64,000 bases of DNA from Metellina segmentata. Its lineage: Eukaryota > Arthropoda > Arachnida > Araneae > Tetragnathidae. The notes beneath the pieces are model-generated. The model saw nothing but the letters and a program-made list of their open reading frames with translations, was not told the DNA's origin and searched no databases. The stretch is from NCBI GenBank assembly GCA_947359465.1, contig OX375872.1:132172011-132236010 (forward strand), in the 5' to 3' direction. Every line of letters begins with the position of its first letter. Positions within the stretch are counted from its first letter, which is position 1. The translations under genes were made by a program, and so were the position numbers. Positions 32,974-45,583 of the stretch are shown in pieces.

Positions 32974-33410
32974 AAGATTACTTTAATTCGAACGTAATAA
33001 CATAGATGTTATTCGTCTCTTTGACCGTACTGAGTTGCATAAAATTACATTGGAAGAGGTACTGATTCTCCAAAATTAAATTTTCCAGTCAGTGATTTTA
33101 TCCAACTTTCTCGTTTCTATCAAGCGCAGCACTTATACATAATCGTAGGAAACGTTTGTAGCAAATATCAAAATAACCTAGTTTACTGTAAGAGATTAGC
33201 TTAATTCCAACGAAATAACAGCGATGAATTCGCGTCGTTGACTCTAAGGAGCTGTATAAAGTTGCGCTGAAATAGGAAAGACGTATTCTTGAAATTTCTG
33301 TTTTGTTGTCAGTGATTTTATCCAGCATCCTCGTTCGTTTAAATTTGAAACACGAAAACTCTAAAGTAATAACAAAAGCGATGTATTAATTCGTTTCGTT
33401 GAAAAAAAAT
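32974..33410. repeat. Diverged tandem repeat of about 230 bp
   Basis: Segments near 32998-33100 and 33215-33330 share TCGT..TTGAC..TA..GAG.TG.ATAAA.TT and TCAGTGATTTTATCCA. A weaker unit lies near 32590-32700. Confidence 0.6.
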
Positions 33411-33414
33411 ACTC

Positions 33415-33600
33415 TCAAAAATTCTACACCACGCAAACGTGAGGACGTACGAGAAACAACAGATTTAACGTGTTACAGCCTGATCGTATCCGACGTACTT
33501 TGATTTGATTGTATTTTGAACTTGCAACCTTCCGTTTAATAATCCGTTGCTCATACAAACGGGCTATCGTGGCCAGGTTGTCTGAACGCACAACACAAGC
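33415..33600 (-). mobile_element. SINE head fragment, minus strand, degraded
   Basis: Words in reverse match the SINE: ACACCACGCAAACGTGAGGA, then a degraded B-box region (TTGAACTTGCAACCTTCCG) and CAAACGGGCTATCG. The body 3' part is missing. Confidence 0.5.
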
Positions 33601-34560
33601 CATTCAATATCAAGAAATAGACACACATAATGCATATTTTACTAACACAAAAGAGAGAAATGTAGTTAGGGAGCAATCTCACCTGCATCACCTGTAAGTC
33701 GCACCACCTATAAGACCATATTTGACCGTGCTACGTCAGAAACAAGCTATTCAATATCAAGAAATAGAGACAAATAATGTATATTTTACTAACACGGAAG
33801 ACAGAAATGTTGTCAAGGAGCAATCGCACCTGTAGCACCTATAATTCGCTCCACCTATAAGACCATATTTGACCATGCTACCCGGGACACAAGCCATTCA
33901 GTATCAAGAAATAGACACACATAATGTATATTTTACTAACACAGAGGAGATAAATGTTGTTAGGGAGCAATCGCACCTGCACCACCTGTAAGTCGCACCA
34001 CCTATAAGACCATATTTGACCGTGCTACGTCAGAAACAAGCTATTCAATATCAAGAAATAGAGACAAATAATGTATATTTTACTAACACGGAAGACAGAA
34101 ATGTTGTCAAGGAGCAATCGCACCTGTAGCACCTATAATTCGCTCCACCTATAAGACCATATTTGACCATGCTACCCGGGACACAAGCCATTCAGTATCA
34201 AGAAATAGACACACATAATGTATATTTTACTAACACAGAGGAGAGAAATGTTGTTAGGGAGCAATCGCACCTGCACCACCTATAAGACCATATTTGACCA
34301 TGCTACCCCAGACACAAGCCATTCAATATCAAGAAATAGAAACACATAATGCATATTTTACTAACACAGAAGAGAGAAATGTAGTTTGGAAGCAATCGCC
34401 TCTGCCCCACATAAAAATCGCTCCACCTATAAGACCATATTTAAACATGCCACGCCAGACTCAAACCATTTAATATCAAGAAATAAACACATATAATGTA
34501 TAATTTACTGACACATAAATGTAGTTGAGGAGGAATCGTACCTGCTCCATCTATAAGTCG
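33598..34560 (+). repeat. 147-bp satellite, about seven units, with 294-bp dimers
   Basis: Each unit has CATTCAATATCAAGAAATAG, AATGTATATTTTACTAACAC, GAGAAATGTTGTTAGGGAGC and CACCTATAAGACCATATTTG. Units starting near 33748 and 33897 are repeated as a pair near 34042 and 34190 at an offset of 294 bp with almost no differences, a higher-order dimer. The unit resembles the body of the second SINE family at 54330-54560. Confidence 0.88.
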
Positions 34561-35027
34561 CAGTTTGTTATCGCAGTGGGCGTAACCACTGTTCTAACAT
34601 TGCAGAGATGGCAGCTACTACGGATTACGAAATCGAGGATATTTTCTACGGATAAATCAATTTTCTTTTGTTTTCAAAAGACATCAATTTTTATTTCAAT
34701 GTATACAGTTTAGAGTCTCAAACCTGCAATTTTTCGGACCTCGAGGATTGCAAATTTCGGATCAAACTGCAGTTGAAATATTTGCAAAACATGTGCACTC
34801 TGTAATCATCAGAAAGAGTATAAACAATGAACCTGATCTAGTATACATCCATGACCCAATCCCAATAATTTAACCCACGTCCGACACCCAAGTGTTTGTG
34901 TGTAAATGTTTTTATGAACCCAAGTGTAAATGCCCCAAATGAACCCAAATGAACAAAATCTTCAATTTTTTATTCAGGGGATTTAATTTTTTCATACACA
35001 ATTTTTGGTTTCACATATGTGTTTTCA
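34561..35027. other. Tail of the satellite, then no feature recognised
   Basis: GCAGTGGGCGTAACCACT near 34574 resembles the head of the second SINE family in reverse. The rest is AT-rich with a short AACCCAAGTGTAAATG direct repeat near 34917. Confidence 0.45.
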
Positions 35028-35472
35028 TCTCTACCTTTTTAAAGAAAGTGTTTTTTTTTTCGTCTGCACGCTGAGTCCTGACGGATCTATGGTATTTACA
35101 GTAATGGGATATGGCACACAGGTAGTCCGAATGTTTTACAATTTTTGGGAAGAGGCGAATTTTAAAATTCAATCTAGAACATTTTAAAATTAATTTAATA
35201 AGTTTTTTCATCTTTCTTCCTTCTTTAGGAAATAAAGAACCACATGAATATTGACCTTTTCTCAATTTGTGACGTCAGCCTTCGGAACCATGCCAATTTT
35301 TTTTCAGCTTTCGTGTATTCACCATAAATGGGAATGGTAGCAAACAGATTCGAATGACCTTCGTTTGGTTTGAGATTAATTCATTTCGATTTCCTGAGAA
35401 ACGGATTCGAGTGAAGCTAAAGGAGTTATTAATGTTATCACTGGCATTCTTCAGTGCTTTTTTATATCAGCA

Positions 35473-35792
35473 ATCAATAGAATGAAAATTTTAATGGATA
35501 TGAAATCTGTGGAAAATGTTTCACCATATACTATACAGGGTGTGCCTGAATTCATGGGCCAAACTTTAAGGGTGAGTAAAATACAAAAAAAGAAACATTT
35601 TTTGTATAGCAACATGGGGTCGGAAATGTATACAATATCAATAGAATGAAAATTTTAATGGATATGAAATCTGTGGAAAATGTTTCACCATATACTATAC
35701 AGGGTGTGCCTGAATTCATGGGCCAAACTTTAAGGGTGAGTAAAATACAAAAAAAGAAACATTTTTTGTATAGCAACATGGGGTCGGAAATG
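35473..35792 (+). repeat. 164-bp tandem duplication spanning a transposon end
   Basis: Segment 35473-35628 recurs at 35637-35792 with essentially no differences. The unit contains both Helitron flank (TGGATATGAAATCTGTGG) and the first 90 bp of the DUF4817-type element, so the duplication is younger than the insertion. Confidence 0.9.
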
Positions 35793-36531
35793 AAAAGTGC
35801 AGGTGGAAAAACAAAAAATGCTGAGGAAATGAAAAAAAGTTCTTTACTTACATAATATTACAGTAACTGCTCAAATGTGTCACCACCAACATAGATACAA
35901 GCCTTGTAGCGCCTAGCAAGTGATTGGCGTCGAAGATACCAGGTGTTTCACAAACTGTTGCAGCAGCGACTAAAAGTTTTGCAATGAGGTCCCCATCAGA
36001 ATCAACACTCGTAGACGTGTGCCTTAAGTGTCCCCATAAGAAAAAATCGATACTTGATATATCTGGTGAACGTGCTGGCCAAGCAACTGGTCCACCTCGT
36101 CCAATACATCGAGGGCCAAAGGTGGCATCGGGGTAACTACGCACATTATTGCAGGAATGGGTTGGAGCCCCATCCTGCTGAATCCACATGGCATTTCGAA
36201 CAGCGACATTGTTTACGGATCGCGTAATGCCATTCAAACTCAATAAAAATTGTTTTGCAGACGATTTGATAATGCAAACTAAATAAACTTCTACTATTCA
36301 ATATTTTTATTCCCAAAAATTCATATTTTTTTAAAGCTACGTCATTAAACGTTTCTATCGTCTGCTCTAAAATTATTATGTAAGTAGAGAGCTTTTTTTC
36401 ATTTCCTCAGCATTTCTTGTTTTTCCACCTGCACTTTTCATTTCCGACCTCATGTAGCTATACAAAAAATGCTTCTTTATATGTATTTTACTTACCCTTA
36501 AAGTTTGACCCATGAATTCAGGTACAACCTG
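35700..36531 (-). mobile_element. DUF4817-type DNA transposon, deleted copy
   Basis: About 155-bp inverted ends, CAGGGTGTGCCTGAATTCAT at the left and, inverted, CAGGTTGTACCTGAATTCAT at the right, with TA on both sides (35698-35699, 36532-36533). Only the C-terminal part of a transposase remains inside. Related to 49402-50240. Confidence 0.85.
35848..36243 (-). pseudogene. DUF4817-family transposase, C-terminal part
   Basis: A 131-codon open segment with IQQDGAPTHSCNNVR (second catalytic acid region), GPRCIGRGGPVAWPARSPDI and FFLWGHLRH (third-acid region, where these Tc1/mariner relatives carry D or E after the SPD). The N-terminal helix-turn-helix and first acid are absent. The family is widespread in arthropods; the name reflects the N-terminal domain usually attached. 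Ends at 35848 in the right order relative to the inverted repeats. Confidence 0.75.
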
Positions 36532-36780
36532 TATACCTTATACGCTTCATTACCCCTTCGAAAAGAATTGTAAAGGGCAACGACAAATTTGTTTGCGAAG
36601 CAAAAAAAAGCCACGGGCAACTTCGTTATGGCTGTTAGCGAAGCAAACCAATTACTCCACAAAAGCAACTAGCACGGGCAACGCCGGGTTAGCCACACAT
36701 TGGCTAGTGTGTATGATATATCTTACTGTAATTATAAATAGTATAATGTGTTGACTATATGTTTCAAATTTGTAATTAAA

Positions 36781-37369
36781 TCTGTAATATTATAAAAGGA
36801 AGTGTTCGTTTGTCTGTCTGTTTCTTGCCGAAAAATCCTGACGGTTCTATGGCATTTACAGCAATGAGATTTGTCACGCAGGAAGGTCGAATTTTTTTTA
36901 ATTTTTGGGTCGCGGTGAATTTTAAAATTCAATCTAGAAGATTTTTAAATGAATTTAATAGTTTTATTCCCCATCGGACTTTTTCAAACGCGGATAACTT
37001 TTACTACCCCTGTAACCTTGCAGTCAGTGTTTGGTAATATGCCAAGTTTTTTTCAACCGCAAAACACGGAGAAAATTATTATTTTTTTCATTTTCGCTTT
37101 GTTATTGCGCGGACGAATAAATTTCCAGCCACACGATAAATCTTTTAACTATCTCCTAGACCGTTAAAGATAAGAGTAAAAATTTCAACGGATTTGATCT
37201 GCGGAAAATTTCAGTTGAAATTGATACTTAAAATAATGATTTTCTTTAAATAAATTAATTTTTAATTCAATATATCTTCTACGGATTTTAAATCTGCGGA
37301 AAATTTTACACCAGATTAATACCGTACATCACGGGCACAACAACGCCGGGCTAACCACGCAGAGGCTAG
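36781..37369 (+). mobile_element. Helitron-like non-autonomous element, intact copy
   Basis: 589 bp starting TCTGTAATATTATAAAAGG after A and ending ACGCCGGGCTAACCACGCAG followed by AGGCTAG before T. It has no terminal inverted repeats and no target duplication, and TC/CTRR ends, which together fit Helitrons inserted between A and T. The short hairpin usually found near the 3' end is only suggested by GGGCTAACC..GAGGCTAG. No protein frame. Confidence 0.7.
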
Positions 37370-37429
37370 TATTTTAATAATGTGCGTGTTATGTATGATA
37401 TTTTCGTTTGGTACAACTGAAAACTTCCA

Positions 37430-37720
37430 TCGCAGGTTGGCATCACTGACATTGGAATAGGGCTAACCCGAAGGATAAAGATCCTATGCAACACCATCTA
37501 ATTTTGAACTACGGTCAGATGACGAGGTCACACCTGAGCTGTTATTCCATTCTCCAAACTTCCACAAAACGCCAAATTTAGGATATTTGAGATTGAGGCA
37601 ACGACTGATTTAACGTGCACCTGCCTCCTTTGTACACACCGGTCTTTGGTTGGATTTGAACTCGCAACCCTCGGTTTCGAATCCGTTACTATTCCAACTG
37701 TGCAGACACGGATCCTGTGC
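37430..37720 (-). mobile_element. tRNA-derived SINE, minus strand, diverged
   Basis: Reverse reading gives a head with GAGTTCAAATCC as a degraded B box, TGCACGTTAAATC, TTGTGGAAGTTTGGAGAATG, and CTCGTCATCTGACCGTAG. The 3' end is incomplete. Confidence 0.75.
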
Positions 37721-37814
37721 CTTAACATGTGCTGTGCACATGTTAAAATTATCGCGGAAAGCAATTTGTTAGATTGTATGGCTGTTTGTAGTGTAAAGGC
37801 CATATCTGGACAAG

Positions 37815-38130
37815 ATCCACCGAGTCAGGGACCTAGGTAGCCCGGTCTGAAGAGTAACGGATTAGAACCGGAGTATTGCGAGTTCAAATGTAACGAAATA
37901 CAGTCGTGGACACGGAGGCTGATGCACGTTAAATCTATCGTTGCTTCAAAGGTCCTCGCGTTTACGTGGTGTGGAAGTTCGGATAGTGGGGTGCCAGCTC
38001 AAGTGATGCCCCGTCATCCGACTATGGTTCAAAATTACATAATGGTGTCCTTGATCTCTCCCTTTGGGATTGAAGATGGACCGTCGCATATAGCCCTGTG
38101 TGTTACTCCAGGGCTCCGTTAATTATAATA
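37815..38130 (+). mobile_element. tRNA-derived SINE, plus strand, diverged
   Basis: Head around 37840-37892 (TAACGGATTAGAACCGGAG, GCGAGTTCAAATG), body with GATGCACGTTAAATCTATCG, TGTGGAAGTTCGGATAGTGG and CCCCGTCATCCGACTATGG, 3' end TGTTACTCCAGGGCTCCGTT. Confidence 0.8.
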
Positions 38131-38815
38131 TACACCTACCTATCGTTACTCTTCCAACCGGTCTACCTTGCTCGTTGGAATAGGAAAGTCTGATTCCCAT
38201 TTCTATTCCTTTCAGCCATTTTATCCGGCCCGTGCTTCCAATGAACTATGTTCATGCATTGTCACAGCGAATGCTTCCCGGATCCTATACCAAAGCAAAA
38301 ACGCGACATGTGTGACAATAACGCTTTCTACACTCTGTCCCGATATTTTCGATCCCCATACTACAAAAGATTCCAAATAACCAAGAAAAGGGGGGAAACT
38401 GCCTCACACATCCTATTGTATTACAATAAAAATAGAATCCGGAGTCAAAAAATGCAACCTATGCGTGCATTGATCCTGAAAAATTGTAGCTTAAAACGAG
38501 GAACTGGCGCCGGTTTTGTTACGTTTCCGCGTGTGATATGTTATTGAGTCTGCTAGGGCTTGAAGTTTGCCAAAGAATGCTTGTAAATGTAGGGACAGAC
38601 AGACATATACGTCTAGTGAAGCGTATAACGCTTTTACGATTGGCTGAAATAGGGAATTCTAATGCATCACTTTTTGAATATTCTGCGCGGATTATGTAGA
38701 TATCTTTCTGGATGTTGAACCGCACAAATAAATAGTTTCTGCCGCATTTTCAGAGCTTCAGCTAGTATTTCTGCAGTAGTTACAAATTAGATTTTTGTCC
38801 GAAGCATTTAAACTA
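38131..38815. other. No feature recognised
   Basis: Repeat-poor with mixed base composition. Open frames at 38168-38547 overlap one another and show no motif. Nothing supported. Confidence 0.35.
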
Positions 38816-38819
38816 AGAC

Positions 38820-39145
38820 AGTTGAGGTTGAGGTTGCCCATATGTGAGAGCAACGGATTAGCAACCACCTGAGGGTGAGGAGTTCGAAACTAGGTCCAGA
38901 CAAAGACCGTCCTATACATGGGGTCTGATGCACGTTAAAACTGTTGTGGGCTCAAATGTCCTCACATTAGCGTGGTGTGGAAGTTTAGAGATTGGTGTGC
39001 CAGCTCACAGATGTGACCTCGTCATTTCACTTTGGTTCAAAACTTCGTGGTGTTGTCCTCGGCGATGGATCCCTTGTCTATTGATCCCGGATCGTGGCCA
39101 ATATACCGGTGTGTTGCTCAAGTGCGACGTTAATTAACTGTCTAT
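38820..39145 (+). mobile_element. tRNA-derived SINE, plus strand
   Basis: Head with GAGCAACGGATTAGCAACC and GGAGTTCGAAACTAGG (degraded B box), body with TGATGCACGTTAAAACTG and TGTGGAAGTTTAGAGATTGG, 3' end GTTGCTCAAGTGCGACGTTA. Confidence 0.82.
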
Positions 39146-39231
39146 CTAGCTATCGCATTTTCAGGATTTGCGTGCTAAACTATGATCGTAGTAATGACAA
39201 ATTGGTTGATTAATTTGGGTTTTATAACGCA

Positions 39232-39275
<44 letters not shown>
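39232..39275. repeat. (TA)n microsatellite
   Basis: Uninterrupted TA dinucleotides of about 44 bp. No other signal. Confidence 0.95.
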
Positions 39276-39279
<4 letters not shown>

Positions 39280-39464
39280 AAGAGTATAAGCTGTGATGAA
39301 TGAGATTTTTGACCAAAACATTTAAACTAATTTTTAATACAGTCAAACTTTCTAAGGACGAATTTCAAGGGTCATTAAAATCATTCGTATTAAACCATAG
39401 ATCGTGTCATCCGAATTCAGAAAAAATCATTATGTCAACCATGAAATAGAATAACAAAGTAAAG

Positions 39465-40165
39465 TAATTATACTGATGATTCTCTCGAGTATACAGATGG
39501 ATTCTTGAGTGTACAGAGATTCTCGATTATACAGATGATTCTTGAGTGTACAAATAGATTTTAGATTGTACAGAGATTCTTGATTATACAGATGATTCTT
39601 GAGTATACAGATGGATACTTGAGTGAACAGAGTTTCTTGATTATACAGATGGATACTTGATTGTACAGAGATTCTTAAGCGTACAGAGATTCTTGATTGT
39701 ACAGATGATTCTAGAGTATACAGATGGATTCTTGAGTGTACAGAGATTCTTGATTATAAAGATGATTCTTGAGTATGCAGATGGATTCCTGAGTATACAG
39801 ATGATTCTTGATTATACAGATGATTCTTGATTATACAGATGATTCTTGATTATACAGATGCTTCTTGAGTATACAGATGGATTCTAGATTGTACAGAGAT
39901 TCTTGATTATACAGATGATTCTTGAGCATACATATGGATTCATGAGTGTACAGAGATCCTTGATTATACAGATGATTCTTGAGTATACAGATGGATTCTT
40001 GAGTGTACAGAGTTTCTTGATTATACAGATGATTCTTGAGTGTACAGAGATTCTTGATTATACAGATGATTCATGTTTATACAGATGATTCTTGAGTATT
40101 CAGATGGATTCCTGAGTATACAGATGATTCTTGATTACACAGTTTTCTTGATTACACAGATTTCT
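39465..40165 (+). repeat. Minisatellite of 19-20-bp units (TTCTTGAGTATACAGATGGA)
   Basis: About 35 variants of TTCTTGATTATACAGATGA / TTCTTGAGTGTACAGAGA in tandem. An alternation of -GATGG-, -GAG- and -GATG- types suggests a higher-order pattern. A 61-codon open frame within it is a by-product. Confidence 0.9.
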
Positions 40166-40286
40166 CAATTACGCAATTTTTGCCTAGAAATAGTTGTGTT
40201 ATATATTGTTTTTTTTTTAAATTTCTGCGTGATATTTTCCAAGAAAATCTTTGACGAGGTTAACGCTGTTTAATTAATTATAGGAA

Positions 40287-40512
40287 CCGACCAAACGGTA
40301 TAGTCGTTAAGGTGTTAGCCTCTAGATCGGAAGGTTCCTGGTTCGAATCCGGGTCAGGGCATGGATGTTTGTAAGCGTATGGTGTAGAGGCGGCTGGTGC
40401 ATCTTAAATCTGTCTTGGCCGAAAGTCCTCACGTTGGGTTGGTGTGGAAGTTTGGAGAGTGGGGTGCTAGCTCATATTTTGCTTCGTCATCTGACCGTGG
40501 TTCAAAATTACG
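40287..40512 (+). mobile_element. tRNA-derived SINE with best-preserved tRNA-like head, 3' truncated
   Basis: The head at 40287-40362 has ACGGTATAGTCGTTAAGG (A-box region) and GGTTCGAATCC (exact B box, 40342-40352), then a GGCGGCTGGTGCATC link and the common body with TGTGGAAGTTTGGAGAGTGG. It stops after CAAAATTACG. It is not a functional tRNA gene because no acceptor stem or continuous cloverleaf can be drawn. Confidence 0.88.
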
Positions 40513-40880
40513 TGGCGATATATTGAAAGGCTTAGGCTGGGACGGTGGTATCTAGTGGAATGATAAGTGATCAAATGAATTTCCAATGCCCTTCAAAAAT
40601 CGATGAACAATTTCCAAGCCAGCAGTAGCTTCTTTTAAAGAACGCACGCTCATTTCTTCGTCTCCATCAGTATCTTCGTCTATATTTCTTCTTCACACTC
40701 TTCCACAAATAAGTTTTCTACAATTTTGGTGTCACCTGATGTTTCTGATACTACGATTGAAAATAATCCGTTTTTCCTTAAGTTTCGAAAACGTGTTCGT
40801 CTTAACCGTAGATTAGTGTAACACGAATTCTTCTTAAACGAATGATTAGCATTGTTTTAAAATACAATGTATTCAAAAAC
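40513..40880. other. No feature recognised
   Basis: Low-complexity TCTTCGTCT words near 40650-40690; otherwise nothing supported. Confidence 0.35.
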
Positions 40881-40884
40881 AAAA

Positions 40885-41170
40885 CTCATGATTCACGAGC
40901 AAGCATTGCGGAAGGATTCCATTGCGCACGGTTGCATTAAGCATTTGAAGAAACAGAGGGCCGAAACCACACGCTTAGCATTTTGGATATTTGTCAAAGC
41001 TATCTTGAAACCCAAACCCATGATCGACGAGCATTGCTGAAGGATTCCATTGCGTACAGTCGTACTAAGTATTTGGAGAATCAAAGTGCAGAAACCACAA
41101 CAGGCTTAGCGTTTTGTACATTTGTCTAAGCTAAGAAACACCAAACCCATGATTGCAAAGCATTGCTGAT
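40885..41170 (-). repeat. About 138-bp tandem repeat, two and a half units
   Basis: GCATTGC.GAAGGATTCCATTG at 40904 and 41033, with GCCGAAACCACAC / GCAGAAACCACAAC and CTTAGC.TTTTG.A.ATTTGTC. A last partial unit starts near 41145. Confidence 0.8.
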
Positions 41171-41400
41171 TGAAAGAACCAATACTTGGAAATATTATAT
41201 TGTGTAGAAAAGCAATGCTACACTATTCAGAAACTCATAACTGTCAGAGGGTTAAATCTACGCGATTATTAAAGAAAATGCCAAAGCTTATTGCTAAACT
41301 ATTTATAATCCCCATCGATTAGGAAATTGTTTGATCTTATTATTATTCTATGTACACAAAGTTTCTTAAAACAATAATTTTTTTAATAACAATGCTATTA
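41171..41400. other. No feature recognised
   Basis: AT-rich flank of the following Tc1-like element. Confidence 0.35.
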
Positions 41401-41403
41401 ATA

Positions 41404-42628
41404 TTCTGATATCTATAAATTAAGGATAATGCCAGATCCGACAAATAAACGTTTAGAAACAAAATAAACGTGACTTATTCATAAAGCCCATTTATGAAAC
41501 AACAGATAAAGACCAAAAAATATGCTGTAGGTATGATACCATTCATAAAAACTACGATTTTTGCTCACTGGAGCAATTACAAAAAATATCGACCTTACAA
41601 AAACCTAACTTGACATGGTTGGTACGATGGTTAATATATTGTATGTCTCCCAGACGATGAAATACAGTCCGTACAACGCCTAGGCAGGCTGAGGATCAAA
41701 TTATCGAGTGATATTGGTGAAGATCACTTAACTCAGCAAGCAATGCTCTCCAAAGTTCCAGTACACATGTAGGAGGTGGTTGACGGGCAGCAACTCGTCG
41801 GCCGTGCATGTCCCATTTAAGTCAGGTGAGAATGCTGGCTATTCCATACGGGTGATATCCTCAGATTCAAGGCATTCGTTTTCAATGTTTGCTCGGTGAC
41901 GACGTGCGTTGTCATCCACAAACACAAATTATGTGCACATGGCACCCCTAAACAAACGTACATGTTATTCCAGAATGATGTCACGATAAATTTGGCCTCA
42001 CATGGTTCCAATTTGAACATGTTGATCTGTTCTGGAGCCCAGTATAATTCCGCCCCAAACGTGTTTAAACGATTTGCATTGAAACTGTCGTACCCGTGGC
42101 TGCAGATAGCTGACTAGAAAAGTCGGATGCTGTGCTTCGTGTGATTCTTTTTGCAGTTTCTGCCAAATACCGGTCGTCATTTGGCGTTGTAACTCGGGGA
42201 CAACCTGTACTGTAACGGCTACTGACATTTCCATCATTTTGGAATCGTTTCCAAAGCCTAGAGATAACGCTTTGGCGATTCCAAGTTCCACTGAAACTTC
42301 CGTCTGAGTACGCCCACATTCCAGGCTGCCGATAATTCTACCACGTAAAAAATCATCAACATGCGTCCTCTGTGCCATGACTATTCGGTTGTGGCACTGA
42401 GCGGCTTACAGAACGCTTGTGAACAATTTTACTTCTTTGCTACCATTCCTTATATACATATCTCTTACACTCTCGTCATTGTGACGTACTATCGACGTCA
42501 TCTGATGTCTTCCTGTAATTTGGATATTATTCTTGAAGATGTGTGCGATAATTCTATAGGTGAAATTTTTACTTTAGAGTTCGATTTCCGTCTGATTCTG
42601 AATTATCCTCAATTTACGGACATGATTG
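41404..42628 (-). mobile_element. Tc1-like element, family B, copy 3 (internal deletion)
   Basis: Matches 29208-30708 in the same orientation, with TA at about 41402-41403 and at 42629-42630. About 275 bp are missing at about 42060, where CCGCCCCAAACG joins directly to text from the N-terminal half of the gene. The left inverted repeat is more diverged than the right. Confidence 0.88.
41650..42378 (-). pseudogene. Tc1-like transposase remnant, family B, deleted
   Basis: Starts MAQRTHVDDFLRGRIIGSLE at 42378, the most family-like N-terminus of the three copies. The helix-turn-helix ends in a frameshift near 42285. Then the catalytic middle is deleted and the frame runs into WGGIILGSRTDQHVQIGTM at 42060-41998. 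Further C-terminal text lies near 41900-41650 with stops. Confidence 0.82.
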
Positions 42629-42639
42629 TATAAAGTATT

Positions 42640-43965
42640 AACAAACTATATGATCTTATCGTGATATAAAATATGCGAATCCAGCAAGCTAAACTAATGA
42701 ACACGTGTTTTAAAATATGCAGAATCATTAATAATAAATGTCAACAAATATAGTATTTTTATGAGGAAAAAGGAAATAAATTAATGAAATTAAACTTTTT
42801 GCAAATGCAGCATTGTGAAAGACGAAGTGCACAAATTACAGAAAACAATGCAATGCCTTGTCGATCTATAAAAGGAACATAAGCAGAAACATTTTTAACA
42901 GATATCAAAGGACAAATAACAAATAAATGTTCAAATTACTATAAAACAATATAATGTTATAATGACTTCAATTAAGCGGATAAAATATTAACAATGCAGA
43001 CTAAATAAAAGCTAATACACCATTAACAAATTAATTTGAATAAATAGTAGTAATATGAAGAAAAATCAACAGAGTAACAAAGAAATTTATTAATAAGGCG
43101 GAACCAATTAATTTTTATTCTAGACAATATAGTAACGTTTGATGATTTTCGAAATGTTACACATTAGTACAAAAAAATAAGTTCAACATGCAATGAAATA
43201 TTACAGTAGCATCTTTAAAAAATAAACAAATCAATTTCTTTAGAGTTCTCAGGGTTTTTTAATGACCTGTATCAAGGAAACAAAATACCCCCTTTCATAC
43301 GAAATGAATAAAATTATTAATCTATATAATTTAACAAATATTGTGTCTAACGGATTTCTATATACTGCCTCTTTTAATTTGACAAATTGACAACAGTAAA
43401 GGAGTAAAAAGAAAAACATATTTTTACAAATATCAAAGGAAGTAAGACTGAAATAAGTAAGAATAAATAAAGTTGCTCAATCATAATAAAAAATGCACTA
43501 AGTATAAAAAACCTACCTAAAATAATAAGGAATATATTCCTAAATCAAAAAGGTTTCATTTCAGTAATTAATTTTTTAAATACTGTACATGTATGACGAA
43601 AGAGGAAAGAAATGAAAAATAAATTCATTATAAATCTGTACTAACTATTATTTATGTTAGCCAATAAAGCGATGACTGAAATTTCCTAAGATGGATACAT
43701 ATTTGTACAGGAATATAAGTCACATGCAACCCGTAAAATATTTAAGCAATATCTGAGAGTTAAACAAATCGATTTATTTGAAGTACTAGAATATATACTT
43801 TGGCGATTTTTACTGACCTTAATATTCGTTGTCGGAGGGTTATCGTTTCGGCAAAATCTTCTTACAGCTCTAGTTTGCATTGATATTTTTTTTAATTGTT
43901 ATTTTTTAAGTTTGAGACACAAAAATTTCATGCTGAAAAAAGAAGTCATTTTCGTCATTTTAACT
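42640..43965. other. AT-rich, no coding recognised; dispersed 90-bp repeat
   Basis: The segment near 43180-43260 (CATGCAATGAAATATTACAGTAGC..AAATAAACAAATC) also occurs near 43720, 46440 and 47080, so a low-copy dispersed repeat is present. No gene supported. Confidence 0.5.
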
Positions 43966-44229
43966 GACTGTGCGGGTAAGATGACGTACGGGGTCGGGTA
44001 AGATGAAGAACCTAGATAACAATTTAATTCTACATAATATACTACCAAACAGCTATTTAAAATAGTTGAGATCACATCTTGAACATAACAAATTACACAT
44101 AACACGAAACGAATTGACAACATAATCAAACTAAAGAAACAGCATCACAAACAAACGATATATCATCAATCTAAATTTTAGATTAAAACAATAACAAATG
44201 AAATCAATTACAAAAGTCGCATCGCCATG

Positions 44230-45145
<916 letters not shown>

Positions 45146-45583
45146 ATCCAGGTTCGTCATCTTACCCTCTACCCAATTCGTCACCTAATCCGACATCGAC
45201 ACCTTTATTTCGAAGAACATTGAAGGATATCAGCTCATCAGAAAAAGTTAAAATGTAACATCATTGAACACGTTTTGATGAGCGCTTTACAAATATCCCA
45301 TATATAGAACAAAAATACTTGCATCGTGGACGTTATACCTTCGCAAGCAGCAACCAAAAGTTGCATCGGAACCACTCAATAACACTTTGAATCACGCAAA
45401 TGACTCACGTACTGTGGGGCAGGGCAGCTGATCGTTGGAGATCTCTGATGGTGCAGGATAGAGGCTGTCATCTAGAGTACTTTTCATGAAAAATCCAATT
45501 TGTCATCTTACCCTACTTTCCCCTACATAAGGAAATATATATTGTCGCAGCGGGTAAAATGAGCCACGCCGACTACCCATCAA

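Larger units (their letters stand above)
35028..36707 (+). mobile_element. Helitron-like element hosting a DUF4817-type transposon
   Basis: Starts after A with TCTC and includes AAAGAAAGTG, CCTGACGGATCTATGG and GAATTTTAAAATTCAATCTA, as in the copies at 16312 and 36781. It ends GGGCAACGCCGGGTTAGCC..GGCTAG before T (36704-36708). The middle is occupied by a tandem duplication (35473-35792) and a transposon (35700-36531). Confidence 0.65.

Noticed and set aside
33598..34560. CRISPR-like array
   Set aside because: Units are contiguous 147-bp satellite monomers with no constant short repeat and variable spacers, in a eukaryotic context.
39903..40273. Repetitive protein with ILEYTDGFLSVQ-type repeats
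   Set aside because: It is a by-product of the 19-20-bp minisatellite; units change frame and no start or conserved context supports a gene.
40287..40362. A tRNA gene
   Set aside because: A and B box-like segments are present, but no acceptor stem or full cloverleaf can be formed and the same head occurs with a common body in many copies, so it is a SINE head.
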